Below, piece by piece: positions 41,581-48,672 of a stretch of 64,000 nucleotides of DNA; within the stretch, counting starts at the first letter, position 1, and each line of letters starts with the position of its first letter. The notes under the pieces are model-generated. The model ran no database searches and was not told where the DNA came from. It worked only from the letters and a program-made list of their open reading frames with translations. The DNA lies in assembly GCA_024644405.1 (NCBI GenBank), contig JAHELC010000002.1, forward strand, positions 1 through 64,000, read 5' to 3'. Position numbers and translations under genes: made by a program. This stretch comes from Nitrospinaceae bacterium (GTDB taxonomy: Bacteria; Nitrospinota; Nitrospinia; Nitrospinales; Nitrospinaceae).

Positions 41581-41614
41581 TTGACATCTTATTTTAATAA
41601 TGATAATCATTATC
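41581..41614 (+). promoter_or_regulatory. Fur box overlapping a promoter
   Basis: The 19-bp palindrome AATAATGATAATCATTATC (41596-41614) matches the Fur consensus at 18 of 19 positions. A TTGACA -35 (41581-41586) precedes it and GATAAT/TAATCA inside the box could serve as -10, so bound Fur would block RNA polymerase. The bacterioferritin-like genes follow on the plus strand after a 260-bp leader that contains a GCGGGCTC/GAGCCCGC stem-loop (41779-41797). Nothing else is clear in the gap 41406-41874. Confidence 0.85.
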
Positions 41615-41874
41615 AATAAGGTGCTGCTGGTTTGATGTTGCGTCCATTTGCCAGTCAGAACCTCCCTTAGGATTCCCACCTGAGTTTTTTCAATTCCCCG
41701 AAAGAACTCAAAAAGTTGTGTTTTTTCTGCGATCTCCTTCAGCGGGATCGTTTTGCTTGCAGCCAAGACAGGTTTCAAGCGGGCTCATGGAGCCCGCTCC
41801 CCTGCTCCCCAGTTTTTTACAAAAACTATACGAGCGAACGGATTTTACGGGTTAGTCAACACAGGAGAATATTT

Positions 41875-42432
41875 ATGAAAAGCGATCATCAGATTTTAAA
41901 AGGGTTGTCCAACGTTTTAACTGCGCTGTTATCTATAAACAATATGTATTTTCTACACTACCGGATGCAGGAATATTGGGGTTATCAGGAATTGGCTTTC
42001 CAGGCGCGGGAGTCTTCCATGACGGCTTTGAAGAATTCCCTTCTGGTGATGGAGCGAATCCTTTTTCTGGACAATCACCCTAATGTTGTCCATTGCGATG
42101 AAATCAAGATGGGCCGCACCTGTGAAGAGCAATTGAGCTATCAATACAAAAACGAACTGGATTTTTCCGGACTTTTGCGGGAAACGATTGTTTTTTGCAT
42201 CGATCAAAAGGATTGCGCTTCCAAGGAGCTTCTAGACAAAATGTATCAATCCAATCAAAAACGAATAGACTGGCTGGAAACCCAGTTCCGCAAAATAAGT
42301 GATTTCGGGATGCTTAAATATTTGTCGGATCAATTGGAATTCCCGCTCCGCCGGGCAAATGACACCGGCGTCAACAGCTCGCTCCCGCGCCTAAGCCGGA
42401 CTGCAAAGGGACCGCTCGCTTTCTCTGGATAG
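41875..42432 (+). CDS. Bacterioferritin paralogue 1, ferroxidase centre lost
   Basis: Bacterioferritin-fold protein, 185 residues, alignable without gaps to E. coli Bfr over residues 1-135. The fold motifs are kept (MYFLHYRM, ERILFLDN, RIDWLET), but the ferroxidase ligands are replaced: E18L, E51A, H54N, E127N, H130R; only E94 remains. The heme ligand Met52 is Leu. A C-terminal extension of about 27 residues follows the last helix. ATG 41875 with AGGAG 8 bases upstream. Lies downstream of the Fur box; likely acts as a shell subunit or in another role, not as a ferroxidase by itself. Confidence 0.88.
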   Translation: MKSDHQILKGLSNVLTALLSINNMYFLHYRMQEYWGYQELAFQARESSMTALKNSLLVMERILFLDNHPNVVHCDEIKMGRTCEEQLSYQYKNELDFSGLLRETIVFCIDQKDCASKELLDKMYQSNQKRIDWLETQFRKISDFGMLKYLSDQLEFPLRRANDTGVNSSLPRLSRTAKGPLAFSG

Positions 42433-42461
42433 GCTCTTAACTTGAATCGGAGGAGGAAATT

Positions 42462-42932
42462 ATAAAAGGCGACAAAACCATCATGGATATGCTGGACAAA
42501 ACATTGACTGACCAACTGACGGCGCATCGACTGTATTTTATCCACTATCAGATATCAAACAACTGGGGATACAAACACCTGTCCCAGCGTTTCAAGGAGG
42601 AGACCGAATTGAGCCTCCACCACGCCGAATCGATTATTCAACGCATTTTGTATTTTGAAAATTTTCCCAACATCAACCAAATGCACATGGTCCAAAATGG
42701 GGAAACCTGCAGACAACAACTCCAGCTCCAGCACGATTTTGAGACAAAACACATTAAGAACTTAAAAAATCATATTCCATTGTGTGTCGACCAAAGCGAT
42801 TTGGAAACCAGAGAACTGCTGGATGAAATCCTGAAAACATCCGAACAACAGATCGACTGGATGGAAACCCAGTGCCAGAGAATCCGGGATATCGGGGTTG
42901 AATCCTACTTGCTGGAATACAGCCACGCATAA
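42462..42932 (+). CDS. Bacterioferritin paralogue 2, ferroxidase mostly lost, non-AUG start
   Basis: Second bacterioferritin-fold protein, 156 residues if it starts at 42462, the normal Bfr length. Compared with E. coli Bfr: E18Q, E51S, E127S, H130Q, Met52 to Leu; H54 and E94 are kept. The homology begins KGDKTI, upstream of the first ATG (42483); the codon at the Bfr Met1 position is ATA, preceded at 5 bases by the strong site GGAGGAGG (42449-42456). ATT at 42459 is the other option. Separated by 29 bp from paralogue 1; the two probably form one Fur-controlled operon and may co-assemble. Confidence 0.82.
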   Translation: MKGDKTIMDMLDKTLTDQLTAHRLYFIHYQISNNWGYKHLSQRFKEETELSLHHAESIIQRILYFENFPNINQMHMVQNGETCRQQLQLQHDFETKHIKNLKNHIPLCVDQSDLETRELLDEILKTSEQQIDWMETQCQRIRDIGVESYLLEYSHA

Positions 42933-43084
42933 ATCAGCACTCGACCGGAGGGACAACGTACATACTTCCGCTTTCATTCTTTCTGCTCATACCGGCGGAG
43001 TCCCCGCCAAAATTTTTAATTAAGAAGGTCGTGAAGTAGAAAAAAGTCCCGCCAAATCAAGCAAAAGAATAGGGTTTTGGCCCA

Positions 43085-43423
43085 TTAATCCTTTTCCGCG
43101 CAGGGGACGCAGAGGGTGGCTTCGGGCATAAGCAATATGCGGCCGGGCGGGATGGGACTGTCGCAACCCACGCAGATGCCGAAATCGGGTTGATCTACTT
43201 TGCCGAGCGCCGTTTCCAGCCGCGCCAACTTGTGGCGGGCGGCGTTGAGCGAGGCTTCGCTGACAGCGCGGTCATTCAACGCTTCCATGCGGGACAACCG
43301 GCCGATGGCGTTGTCCGGCGCCACCGGTTTCGAGGTTTCGGACAAGCTGGCGATCAGTATCCTTTGCGCTTCGATCTCTTCCTTAATCTTCCGTTTCAAT
43401 TCCCGTTTTTCTTCCATATTCAT
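43085..43423 (-). CDS. DksA/TraR-family zinc-finger protein
   Basis: A 112-residue protein: an N-terminal coiled coil (residues about 1-75, containing GRLSRMEALND) and a C-terminal C4 zinc finger CVGC...CVPC (about 86-109). Such proteins enter the RNA polymerase secondary channel and modulate transcription; the usual DxxDxA tip is not obvious here, so it may be closer to TraR-type relatives. MNMEEKRELKR gives the start at 43423. Confidence 0.85.
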   Translation of the reverse strand: MNMEEKRELKRKIKEEIEAQRILIASLSETSKPVAPDNAIGRLSRMEALNDRAVSEASLNAARHKLARLETALGKVDQPDFGICVGCDSPIPPGRILLMPEATLCVPCAEKD

Positions 43424-43534
43424 GGTTCATCATACCACTATCACTCATCCGGCCTGAAAAGATATCCCCGTTGCGAAAAAACAGGGCCGCCCTTACACTG
43501 ATTAAATAATCCTATGATTTTTAAGAGGTGTGCT

Positions 43535-44068
43535 ATGAGAATTTGGCAGATTTGTAGCCTGACCGCGTTGTTGATCCTTTCTGGATGCGCTCTCAAACCG
43601 TCCATCCGCACCAGCATGGAACCGAACTCGTCATTGATTGTCGGTTATTTTGACATGTCGGAAAGCCCGTATGAATTGTCCTGCGTCACGATGACTCAGG
43701 ACGAACGGTCGGGAATTGTTTACCGCCAATCCTGCATGACGACTTTACCCAGCGGATTGTTTTACATGGAAAACGTCCCGCCGATGAAATATCACATTCC
43801 CTTTTTCAATGCCGGGGGTAAACTGCACATGATCTCATCCAGCGAACGGGATTTGATCGATGTACCGCCTGAGTCGATGGTGTTTATTGGTCCGTATAAA
43901 TACAAGTTACATGATAAAAACCTGGCGCAAGTGCTCAAGATCACATCGGAAAAATACGGCCTGGAGCCGGTAAAATCTCCCAGCAAAAAGGAAGTGCTGA
44001 ACATGCTGTTGAAGGAGGTCAAAGACCCCCGCTGGAAACAGAGAATCCAACAAGCCCTTTCAAAATAA
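43535..44068 (+). CDS. Uncharacterised lipoprotein
   Basis: No family recognised. A 177-residue protein from ATG 43535 (AAGAGG 7 bases upstream) with a signal peptide and lipobox ILSGC, then ALKPSIRTSM. The body has several strand-rich segments with conserved-looking Cys pairs (CVTMTQDERSG...SCMTTLPSG) and an amphipathic C-terminal helix (LNMLLKEVKDPRWKQRIQQAL). Likely outer- or inner-membrane anchored. Confidence 0.7.
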   Translation: MRIWQICSLTALLILSGCALKPSIRTSMEPNSSLIVGYFDMSESPYELSCVTMTQDERSGIVYRQSCMTTLPSGLFYMENVPPMKYHIPFFNAGGKLHMISSSERDLIDVPPESMVFIGPYKYKLHDKNLAQVLKITSEKYGLEPVKSPSKKEVLNMLLKEVKDPRWKQRIQQALSK

Positions 44069-44114
44069 AGGGGTGAAGACTTTTTGAAACCGGTCGGGTG
44101 GAACAACGGGGAAG

Positions 44115-44945
44115 CTATCTGCGCCCAGGTGAAAGCAAATCCACGGGCTCCTCTTCAGGTGGTATGCCATACTCACTACCGGGAGAAGGAGTGGGCGAAG
44201 CCATGGCTTCGTGGGCGTGGGAATGGTTGTCTTCCGGAAATCCGAACTCGTCGGGACTTACCGTGTGCAGATAGCCGTGCATCTGCATCAGGAACAGAAG
44301 CAAACCCGCCACGATCAATCCGTTGTTGGAGACGTTGCTGATTTGCATGAAGGATTGAGTGCGCCGAAATTTGAACAACAATGCCACCATAAGACACAAA
44401 GCCCCCACTTGCCCCAGTTCGATCCCTACATTGAAGGAAAGAATCCGCCAGATCAAACCGTCGTCTCCCAGCGGGAGTTGCTGCAGGCGCGTGGACAGCC
44501 CGAAACCGTGAATGAACCCGAACAGAAAAACGGCGAGCAGAAGATTCGGGGATTTTTCGAAATATTTGCGGAAGCCGCCGGTATTTTCAAAACCGATATA
44601 GCATACGCTGAGCGCGATCACCGCGTCGATCAGATAATAATTGGCGGTGACGCCCATGAGGGTGGCGGCAATCAGGGTGATGCTGTGGCCGACGGTGAAC
44701 GCGGTGATGTATTTGACCACGTCCATAAACGTGGTCAGGAAAAATACGATACCGAACACGAACAGCAGGTGATCGTACCCCGTCAACATATGGGTCGCGC
44801 CCAGCCACATATACTGGAGATAACCACCGTCCAGCATGGCCTGCTGGTCGGCCTCCGACATGCCGTGGGCCAACGCTTCGTGCGCCACCAGCACAAACAA
44901 GGATATTCCGGACAGTTTTAATAAAATCTTCATTTTTCGATTCAT
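44115..44945 (-). CDS. HupE/UreJ-like membrane protein
   Basis: A 276-residue membrane protein with a signal peptide (ALAHGMSEAD) and about six spans. The GYDHLLFVFGIVFFL segment and conserved HGFGLSTRL place it in the HupE/UreJ-like group, some of which are associated with nickel or cobalt handling. The C-terminal tail is rich in His, Glu and Pro (EDNHSHAHEAMASPTPSP), possibly metal binding. No hydrogenase or urease gene is nearby, so the substrate is open. Confidence 0.8.
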   Translation of the reverse strand: MNRKMKILLKLSGISLFVLVAHEALAHGMSEADQQAMLDGGYLQYMWLGATHMLTGYDHLLFVFGIVFFLTTFMDVVKYITAFTVGHSITLIAATLMGVTANYYLIDAVIALSVCYIGFENTGGFRKYFEKSPNLLLAVFLFGFIHGFGLSTRLQQLPLGDDGLIWRILSFNVGIELGQVGALCLMVALLFKFRRTQSFMQISNVSNNGLIVAGLLLFLMQMHGYLHTVSPDEFGFPEDNHSHAHEAMASPTPSPGSEYGIPPEEEPVDLLSPGRR

Positions 44946-45109
44946 TTCCTAACTCCCGGGCAGTTTCGATTCCGGTCTTAATAGGATAAAGTATAACTTT
45001 CCCTCGATCCCGTTATTTTTCCGTTCAACGGAATATTTTGCGGAATCCGGCGGTCTTTAGGGTATAGACTGTATAAAATTCAGATCATCTGTTCATAAAG
45101 GAGAATCCC

Positions 45110-45580
45110 ATGTTTTTACGCCAATTGATTGTCCCAGGTATTTTCTTGATTTTTACCGTAGCGCTGAACGGTTGTGCGCTGTTCTCCAAAGAGGTGAAGT
45201 TGGAGGACGTGCCTTCGGCGGCGCAGGCGGTGATCCAGTCCTACACCTCCGGCGGTACGATTGAGAAAATCACCTGTGAAAAGGAAGAAGGAGAACATTT
45301 TTACAAGGTCGAATATATAAAAAACGGCCGGGAGTTTGAACTTGAGGTCGACGAAAAAGGCAACGTCATGGAAACGGAGGAGATTCTTTCGATGGAAGAT
45401 TTACCTCCCGCAGTGCAGGCAACCGTGAAAACCGAAAGCGCGGGCGGCAAGATCAAGGAACTGGCCCTGGAAACCGAAGATGGTAAAACCTTTTACGAAG
45501 TGGAATTTGAAAAAGACGGCAAGGAACACGAGGTCAAAATCGCGGAGGACGGCACCGTTCTGGAACGCGAAACGGAATAA
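45110..45580 (+). CDS. Lipoprotein with two PepSY-like repeats
   Basis: A 156-residue lipoprotein: signal peptide with lipobox ALNGC (Cys22), then two repeats of about 60 residues that share the pattern LEDVPSAAQAVIQSYTSGGTIEKI / MEDLPPAVQATVKTESAGGKIKEL followed by FYKVEY / FYEVEFEKDGKEHEVKI. These resemble PepSY-like domains that may bind peptides or act as protease inhibitors. Very acidic. Twenty-three bp upstream of the VOC gene. Confidence 0.8.
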   Translation: MFLRQLIVPGIFLIFTVALNGCALFSKEVKLEDVPSAAQAVIQSYTSGGTIEKITCEKEEGEHFYKVEYIKNGREFELEVDEKGNVMETEEILSMEDLPPAVQATVKTESAGGKIKELALETEDGKTFYEVEFEKDGKEHEVKIAEDGTVLERETE

Positions 45581-45603
45581 ACCGTCATAGGGGATAATTT
45601 AGC

Positions 45604-46017
45604 ATGCAGCTTGATGGAGTGCACCACATCGGTCTCAACGTGCGCGACCTTAATCGTGCCGAGGTGTTCTACACCCAAGTGCTGGGGTTCGAAGTCACCG
45701 AACGTTACGCGGAGAACATCCGCCATCTCATGCTGGCCTCGCCCGGAGAACCTTCGGGAGCCGCCAAGGTTCACCTGTTCGAAGCCAAAGACCTGGACAT
45801 GCAGGACGCCCTCACCACTCTGAGCGGAAAAGGGTACGCTCATATTGCGTTCGGTACCACGCGCGAACGGTTTCCAAAAATTATCGATGAGTTAAAAAAG
45901 AAGAAGATCGATTTCAAAGGACCCCTGGTGATGGGCCAGGGCGAATCCGTCCACTTCACCGACCCCGACGGCAATTCCCTTGAAATCCGCTGTCCCGCAG
46001 AGAAAACCGGCAGGTGA
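45604..46017 (+). CDS. VOC-superfamily (glyoxalase/dioxygenase-like) protein
   Basis: A 137-residue two-module VOC protein: HHIGLNVRDLNRAEVFYTQVLGFEV at residues 6-30 and the second module ending ESVHFTDPDGNSLEIRCP, where His, Asp and Glu form the metal-site pattern (His7 or His8, His117, Glu128). Members include glyoxalases, ring dioxygenases and fosfomycin-resistance enzymes; the substrate cannot be named. GGGG-rich Shine-Dalgarno site lies upstream. Confidence 0.85.
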   Translation: MQLDGVHHIGLNVRDLNRAEVFYTQVLGFEVTERYAENIRHLMLASPGEPSGAAKVHLFEAKDLDMQDALTTLSGKGYAHIAFGTTRERFPKIIDELKKKKIDFKGPLVMGQGESVHFTDPDGNSLEIRCPAEKTGR

Positions 46018-46102
46018 TGCTAATTATTCCAATACCCTTTTAACGAACCGGGATTTCCCCTTATAATAGTTGTCAGGGTTCGTTTCTCAAAAAGGAGGTT
46101 GC

Positions 46103-46567
46103 ATGAATTACCTGAAAAAATTTTTTCATACGGACGATTCGACCACTCACCTGATCATTCGTGTCACCCTGGGTCTGGTGATTTTATACCACGGCGCGCA
46201 AAAACTACTGGGCATGTTCGGCGGTTACGGGTTCGACGGCACCATGGGATTTTTTACTGAAAAAATGGGCATCCCGGCCCTGATCGCTTTTCTGGTCATA
46301 ATCGGCGAGTCCTTCGGGGCATTGGGGCTGATCACCGGTTTCCTGACCCGGCTGAGTGCCGCCGGCGTGGCTTGCATCATGCTGGGCGCCATTGCCCTGG
46401 TCCATTGGAATATTGGATTCCCCATGAACTGGGCGGGCCAGCAGGCCGGCGAAGGATTTGAATACCACTTGCTGGCGCTCGGCTTGGCGATTCCATTGAT
46501 TTTATACGGCGGCGGCAAATTCTCATTAGACCAAATCGTTGAGAAAAAGTTCCTCAATACCGCCTGA
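46103..46567 (+). CDS. DoxX-family membrane protein
   Basis: A 154-residue protein from ATG 46103 (AGGAGG 6 bases upstream) with four membrane spans; RVTLGLVILYHGAQKLLGMFGG is the DoxX signature and GLITGFLTRLSAAG and NIGFPMNW fit the later helices. DoxX proteins are linked to redox or thiosulfate metabolism in some species. An inverted repeat follows the stop. Confidence 0.88.
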   Translation: MNYLKKFFHTDDSTTHLIIRVTLGLVILYHGAQKLLGMFGGYGFDGTMGFFTEKMGIPALIAFLVIIGESFGALGLITGFLTRLSAAGVACIMLGAIALVHWNIGFPMNWAGQQAGEGFEYHLLALGLAIPLILYGGGKFSLDQIVEKKFLNTA

Positions 46568-46590
46568 TTATTTTAAAATAACTGAATTAT

Positions 46591-46625
46591 AGCCGTAATA
46601 GGGGCAAACCACCCCTATTATGGCT
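46591..46625 (+). terminator. Strong stem-loop after the DoxX gene
   Basis: A 14-bp stem AGCCGTAATAGGGG/CCCCTATTATGGCT with one G-T pair and a 7-nt loop, starting 23 bases after the DoxX stop. No T-run follows, so it may act as an mRNA 3' stabiliser or weak terminator. The gap 46568-46922 also holds a TATAAT at 46640-46645, the terminator at 46781 and the csp leader. Confidence 0.5.
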
Positions 46626-46780
46626 TTGACGTGTCCTATTATAATTTGTTATTTGTGTGGACTTTGTCCATTTATGTGCTATGGTGGGGATGAAAGTAGG
46701 GTTGTTAGAAGTCATTGAGTAGCGGATCATTGTGACCCCTGTCTAGGGATAAGATTACAAGCGATTTTTTTTGACGGACC

Positions 46781-46807
46781 AGCCAACCTTATGGTTGGTT
46801 TTTTTTT
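46781..46807 (+). terminator. Rho-independent terminator upstream of csp
   Basis: Stem AGCCAACC/GGTTGGTT with TTAT loop followed by a run of nine T residues, a textbook intrinsic terminator on the plus strand. It ends 116 bp before the csp start and 156 bp after a perfect TATAAT, so a short transcript, possibly a small RNA, may end here. Confidence 0.75.
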
Positions 46808-46860
46808 GCCTTCATGTGGCCTGCAGAAACCCTCCCAAGGACACAACCCCTGTTAAAACC

Positions 46861-46898
46861 GGTAAGGTACCTCCGGAAAAGTTCGGACACGCCTTACC
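46861..46898 (+). promoter_or_regulatory. Stem-loop in the leader of the cold-shock gene
   Basis: GGTAAGG (46861-46867) pairs with CCTTACC (46892-46898), with an inner CCG/CGG hairpin, 24 bp before the csp ATG. Cold-shock mRNAs of the CspA type are often controlled by 5'-UTR structure that changes with temperature; this one is a candidate. Confidence 0.45.
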
Positions 46899-46922
46899 AA
46901 TTGTTACAAATGGAGTATTTTT

Positions 46923-47123
46923 ATGTCAGTAGGTAAAGTAAAGTGGTTTAATGAAAGCAAAGGTTATGGTTTTATTGAATCCGAAAATGGGCAGGACTTG
47001 TTCGTTCATTTCTCGGAAATTCAAGGTGAGGGTTTTAAAACCCTGCACGAGGGCCAGACCGTTGAATTTCAGGAATCCATGGGCCAAAAGGGTCCGCAGG
47101 CCTCCAAGGTCATACCTCAGTAA
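46923..47123 (+). CDS. CspA-family cold-shock protein
   Basis: A 66-residue single cold-shock domain protein with RNP1 KGYGFIE (residues 14-20) and RNP2 LFVHFS (26-31). It acts as an RNA chaperone or binds single-stranded nucleic acid. Leader structure and terminator are listed separately. Confidence 0.96.
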   Translation: MSVGKVKWFNESKGYGFIESENGQDLFVHFSEIQGEGFKTLHEGQTVEFQESMGQKGPQASKVIPQ

Positions 47124-47141
47124 GCGATTGTTGAATCGTGA

Positions 47142-47173
47142 TCCGGCAGGGCACCTGCCCTGCCGGAGTTTTT
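47142..47173 (+). terminator. Rho-independent terminator of csp
   Basis: Stem TCCGGCAGGG/CCCTGCCGGA, extended by C-A/T-G pairs, then GTTTTT, starting 18 bases after the csp stop. A good intrinsic terminator that separates csp from the next small ORF. Confidence 0.8.
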
Positions 47174-47218
47174 AATTAACATCGGGTGGCACCAGACGCC
47201 GGAAAGAGAAGAGATACC

Positions 47219-47398
47219 ATGCATGAAGTTCGGGTTTACGACAGTTCGGGTGCCTTGAAAAAAGTCATTTCCGAGAAAACCTTGAAAGCAAGAGCCGACC
47301 GGCAAATCCTTTTCCCAGGCGGTTACGCCAAAGGCAGAAAAAAAGCCAAACCTCAGACCATCCCCAACAAAAAAAGCAAACAGGCCAAATTGGCCTGA
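47219..47398 (+). CDS. Small basic hypothetical protein
   Basis: A 59-residue product (MHEVRVYDSSGALKK...) rich in Lys and Arg in its C-terminal half (KGRKKAKPQTIPNKKSKQAK). The first 20 residues could form a beta-hairpin. ATG 47219 is preceded by GAGAAG 9-10 bases upstream. No family recognised; a nucleic-acid-binding role would fit the charge, but nothing proves it. Confidence 0.5.
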   Translation: MHEVRVYDSSGALKKVISEKTLKARADRQILFPGGYAKGRKKAKPQTIPNKKSKQAKLA

Positions 47399-47515
47399 CT
47401 CACTTCATCCAATGACCGCGGGATTACCCCCAGCGTGACGCTGGCCGGGCAAGGCCCGGAGCTAATTTAATCCAAGTAAAGCAGAGGCATCCCGCCGCGC
47501 GGTCACCGGTCATAA

Positions 47516-47704
47516 TCAACAACAACTAGAAACTTCAGTCCCGCAGAATTCCTTGCAGGCTTTCATCATATCCTGAAAGGCTTTCTTCTTGTCCGGATCT
47601 TTCGGCACCACTTCGATGCGGATACCCTTCTCCGTCTCTTCGACTTTGTATTCCAGTTTGTCTTTCATGAACTCACTCGAACTTGAGCAACAACAATCAA
47701 ACAT
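47516..47704 (-). CDS. Cys-rich mini-protein
   Basis: A 62-residue protein with Cys triplet at residues 4-6 (MFDCCCSSSSEF), two more Cys at about 50 and 54 and a final CC. The centre is charged and helix-prone (EETEKGIRIEVVPKDPDKKKAFQDMMKA). AAAGGAG lies 6 bases before the ATG. It follows the secreted EF-hand-like gene by 40 bp behind an ArsR-type operator, so a metal- or thiol-related role is likely. No known family recognised. Confidence 0.72.
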   Translation of the reverse strand: MFDCCCSSSSEFMKDKLEYKVEETEKGIRIEVVPKDPDKKKAFQDMMKACKEFCGTEVSSCC

Positions 47705-47744
47705 GACGATCTCCTTTAATTAAAGGTTGATGGTAAATCCGGAT

Positions 47745-48206
47745 TCAGCCGACCGGCAAAGCGTCGAACTCTCCGGACGGGCTGTCGTGAAACACTTCGT
47801 TACCATTCACGCCGTCTTCCAGAACATCCTTGTACAGGACATCCCAGACACCGTCTTCGTTCACGTCGAATGCATAGAACGGCGGATACCGCGCGGCGAT
47901 GTAATAGAATCCCTCAGCGCCGTAGTCGACCCGGAATACCCGGTGACCCGGATTGTAGCGGGCGACCGTTTCGATCGGCTCCGTTGAAATGTATTTATCC
48001 AACACGATGCGGACCGTGAAGAAATCCGGCCGTCCGTTGTGGTTGAGGTCGTATCCGACAGTCAGCATACTGCTCGGCTCGAGGTTCCAGCCGACCCTTG
48101 TATTCATCGCCGGCTCGGCCTGCAGCATTTCGCTCCCCGCCCAGGCGGGAGAACCGAGAGTCAGCAGTGTGACCAGGAAAACGATGGAGAATACGATGCG
48201 TTTCAT
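47745..48206 (-). CDS. Secreted protein with two EF-hand-like loops
   Basis: A 153-residue exported protein (signal peptide ending SPAWAG). Two loops resemble calcium-binding repeats: DLNHNGRPDF at about 54 and DVNEDGVWDV at about 114. The remaining sequence has no family I recognise. It is preceded by a 24-bp palindrome and lies next to arsR on the same strand, so it probably belongs to the ArsR regulon. AGGAGG lies before the ATG. Confidence 0.72.
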   Translation of the reverse strand: MKRIVFSIVFLVTLLTLGSPAWAGSEMLQAEPAMNTRVGWNLEPSSMLTVGYDLNHNGRPDFFTVRIVLDKYISTEPIETVARYNPGHRVFRVDYGAEGFYYIAARYPPFYAFDVNEDGVWDVLYKDVLEDGVNGNEVFHDSPSGEFDALPVG

Positions 48207-48224
48207 GACATCCTCCTTTATTTT

Positions 48225-48248
48225 AAAGTTCGATAACTATCGAACTTT
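48225..48248. promoter_or_regulatory. Palindromic operator, probable ArsR-family site
   Basis: A 24-bp sequence with perfect 11-bp arms, AAAGTTCGATA and TATCGAACTTT, around AC. It lies between the arsR stop (48263) and the start of the secreted EF-hand-like gene (48206). A weaker version (AGTTCGATTGTTCTATAACT) lies at 48603-48622, next to the arsR promoter. Confidence 0.7.
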
Positions 48249-48262
48249 ATGGGTAAATTTTT

Positions 48263-48577
48263 TTAGTTCAGGAAGCTCCTTACCGCCTCCACGGACTCCT
48301 TGTTCACCTGGCACATGAAGGTTTGCCCCTGGCGCGTGCAGGTGATGAGTCCGGCATTCTGCAACTCCTTGAAATGATGGGAGATGGTGGACCGCGACAG
48401 ATCGAGGCATCCGCAAGCCTTGGTGAATGCCTTTTCGATGCCCTCGCAGCACCCTTTCCCTGCCTTTTGCGCCCGGCTCTCCTCCAGCTGGCATTGACTA
48501 TAAATCAGCTGAAACAGTTCGAGCCGGTGCTCATTCGATAAAGCCTTGAAAACTTTAGCCAAATTAGTGGCCTTCAT
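48263..48577 (-). CDS. ArsR-family metalloregulator
   Basis: A 104-residue winged-helix repressor starting MKATNLAKVFKALSNEHRLELFQLIY, the standard ArsR opening. The recognition helix DLSRSTISHHFKELQNAGLI is preceded by ACGC, equivalent to the Cys-x-Cys of the ArsR ELCVC motif, and an extra CC pair lies at about 43-44 (GKGCCEGIEKA). The Cys set suggests a thiophilic metal(loid) sensor such as arsenite. Probably binds the two palindromes and represses itself and the downstream pair. Confidence 0.88.
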   Translation of the reverse strand: MKATNLAKVFKALSNEHRLELFQLIYSQCQLEESRAQKAGKGCCEGIEKAFTKACGCLDLSRSTISHHFKELQNAGLITCTRQGQTFMCQVNKESVEAVRSFLN

Positions 48578-48624
48578 GACAAATCTACCGCCTTGATTAG
48601 AGAGTTCGATTGTTCTATAACTAT

Positions 48625-48653
48625 AATATAGTATTGCGATCCTCAAATGTCAA
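48625..48653 (-). promoter_or_regulatory. Sigma-70 promoter of arsR
   Basis: TTGACA (48648-48653), 17-bp spacer, TATATT (48625-48630) on the minus strand, followed directly by the degenerate operator at 48603-48622. Repressor binding there would cover the start site. Confidence 0.75.
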
Positions 48654-48672
48654 GGCCGGGCCTAAAATCGAA

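Noticed and set aside
41542-41778. 78-codon minus-strand frame opposite the Fur box
   Set aside because: It starts at TTG, crosses the Fur box and AT-rich promoter, and its C-terminal part translates the regulatory palindrome; no domain is recognisable.
46681-46722. 13-codon ORF (starts MVGMKVG) as a leader peptide before csp
   Set aside because: No ribosome-binding site precedes it and it has no regulatory residues such as repeated amino acids.
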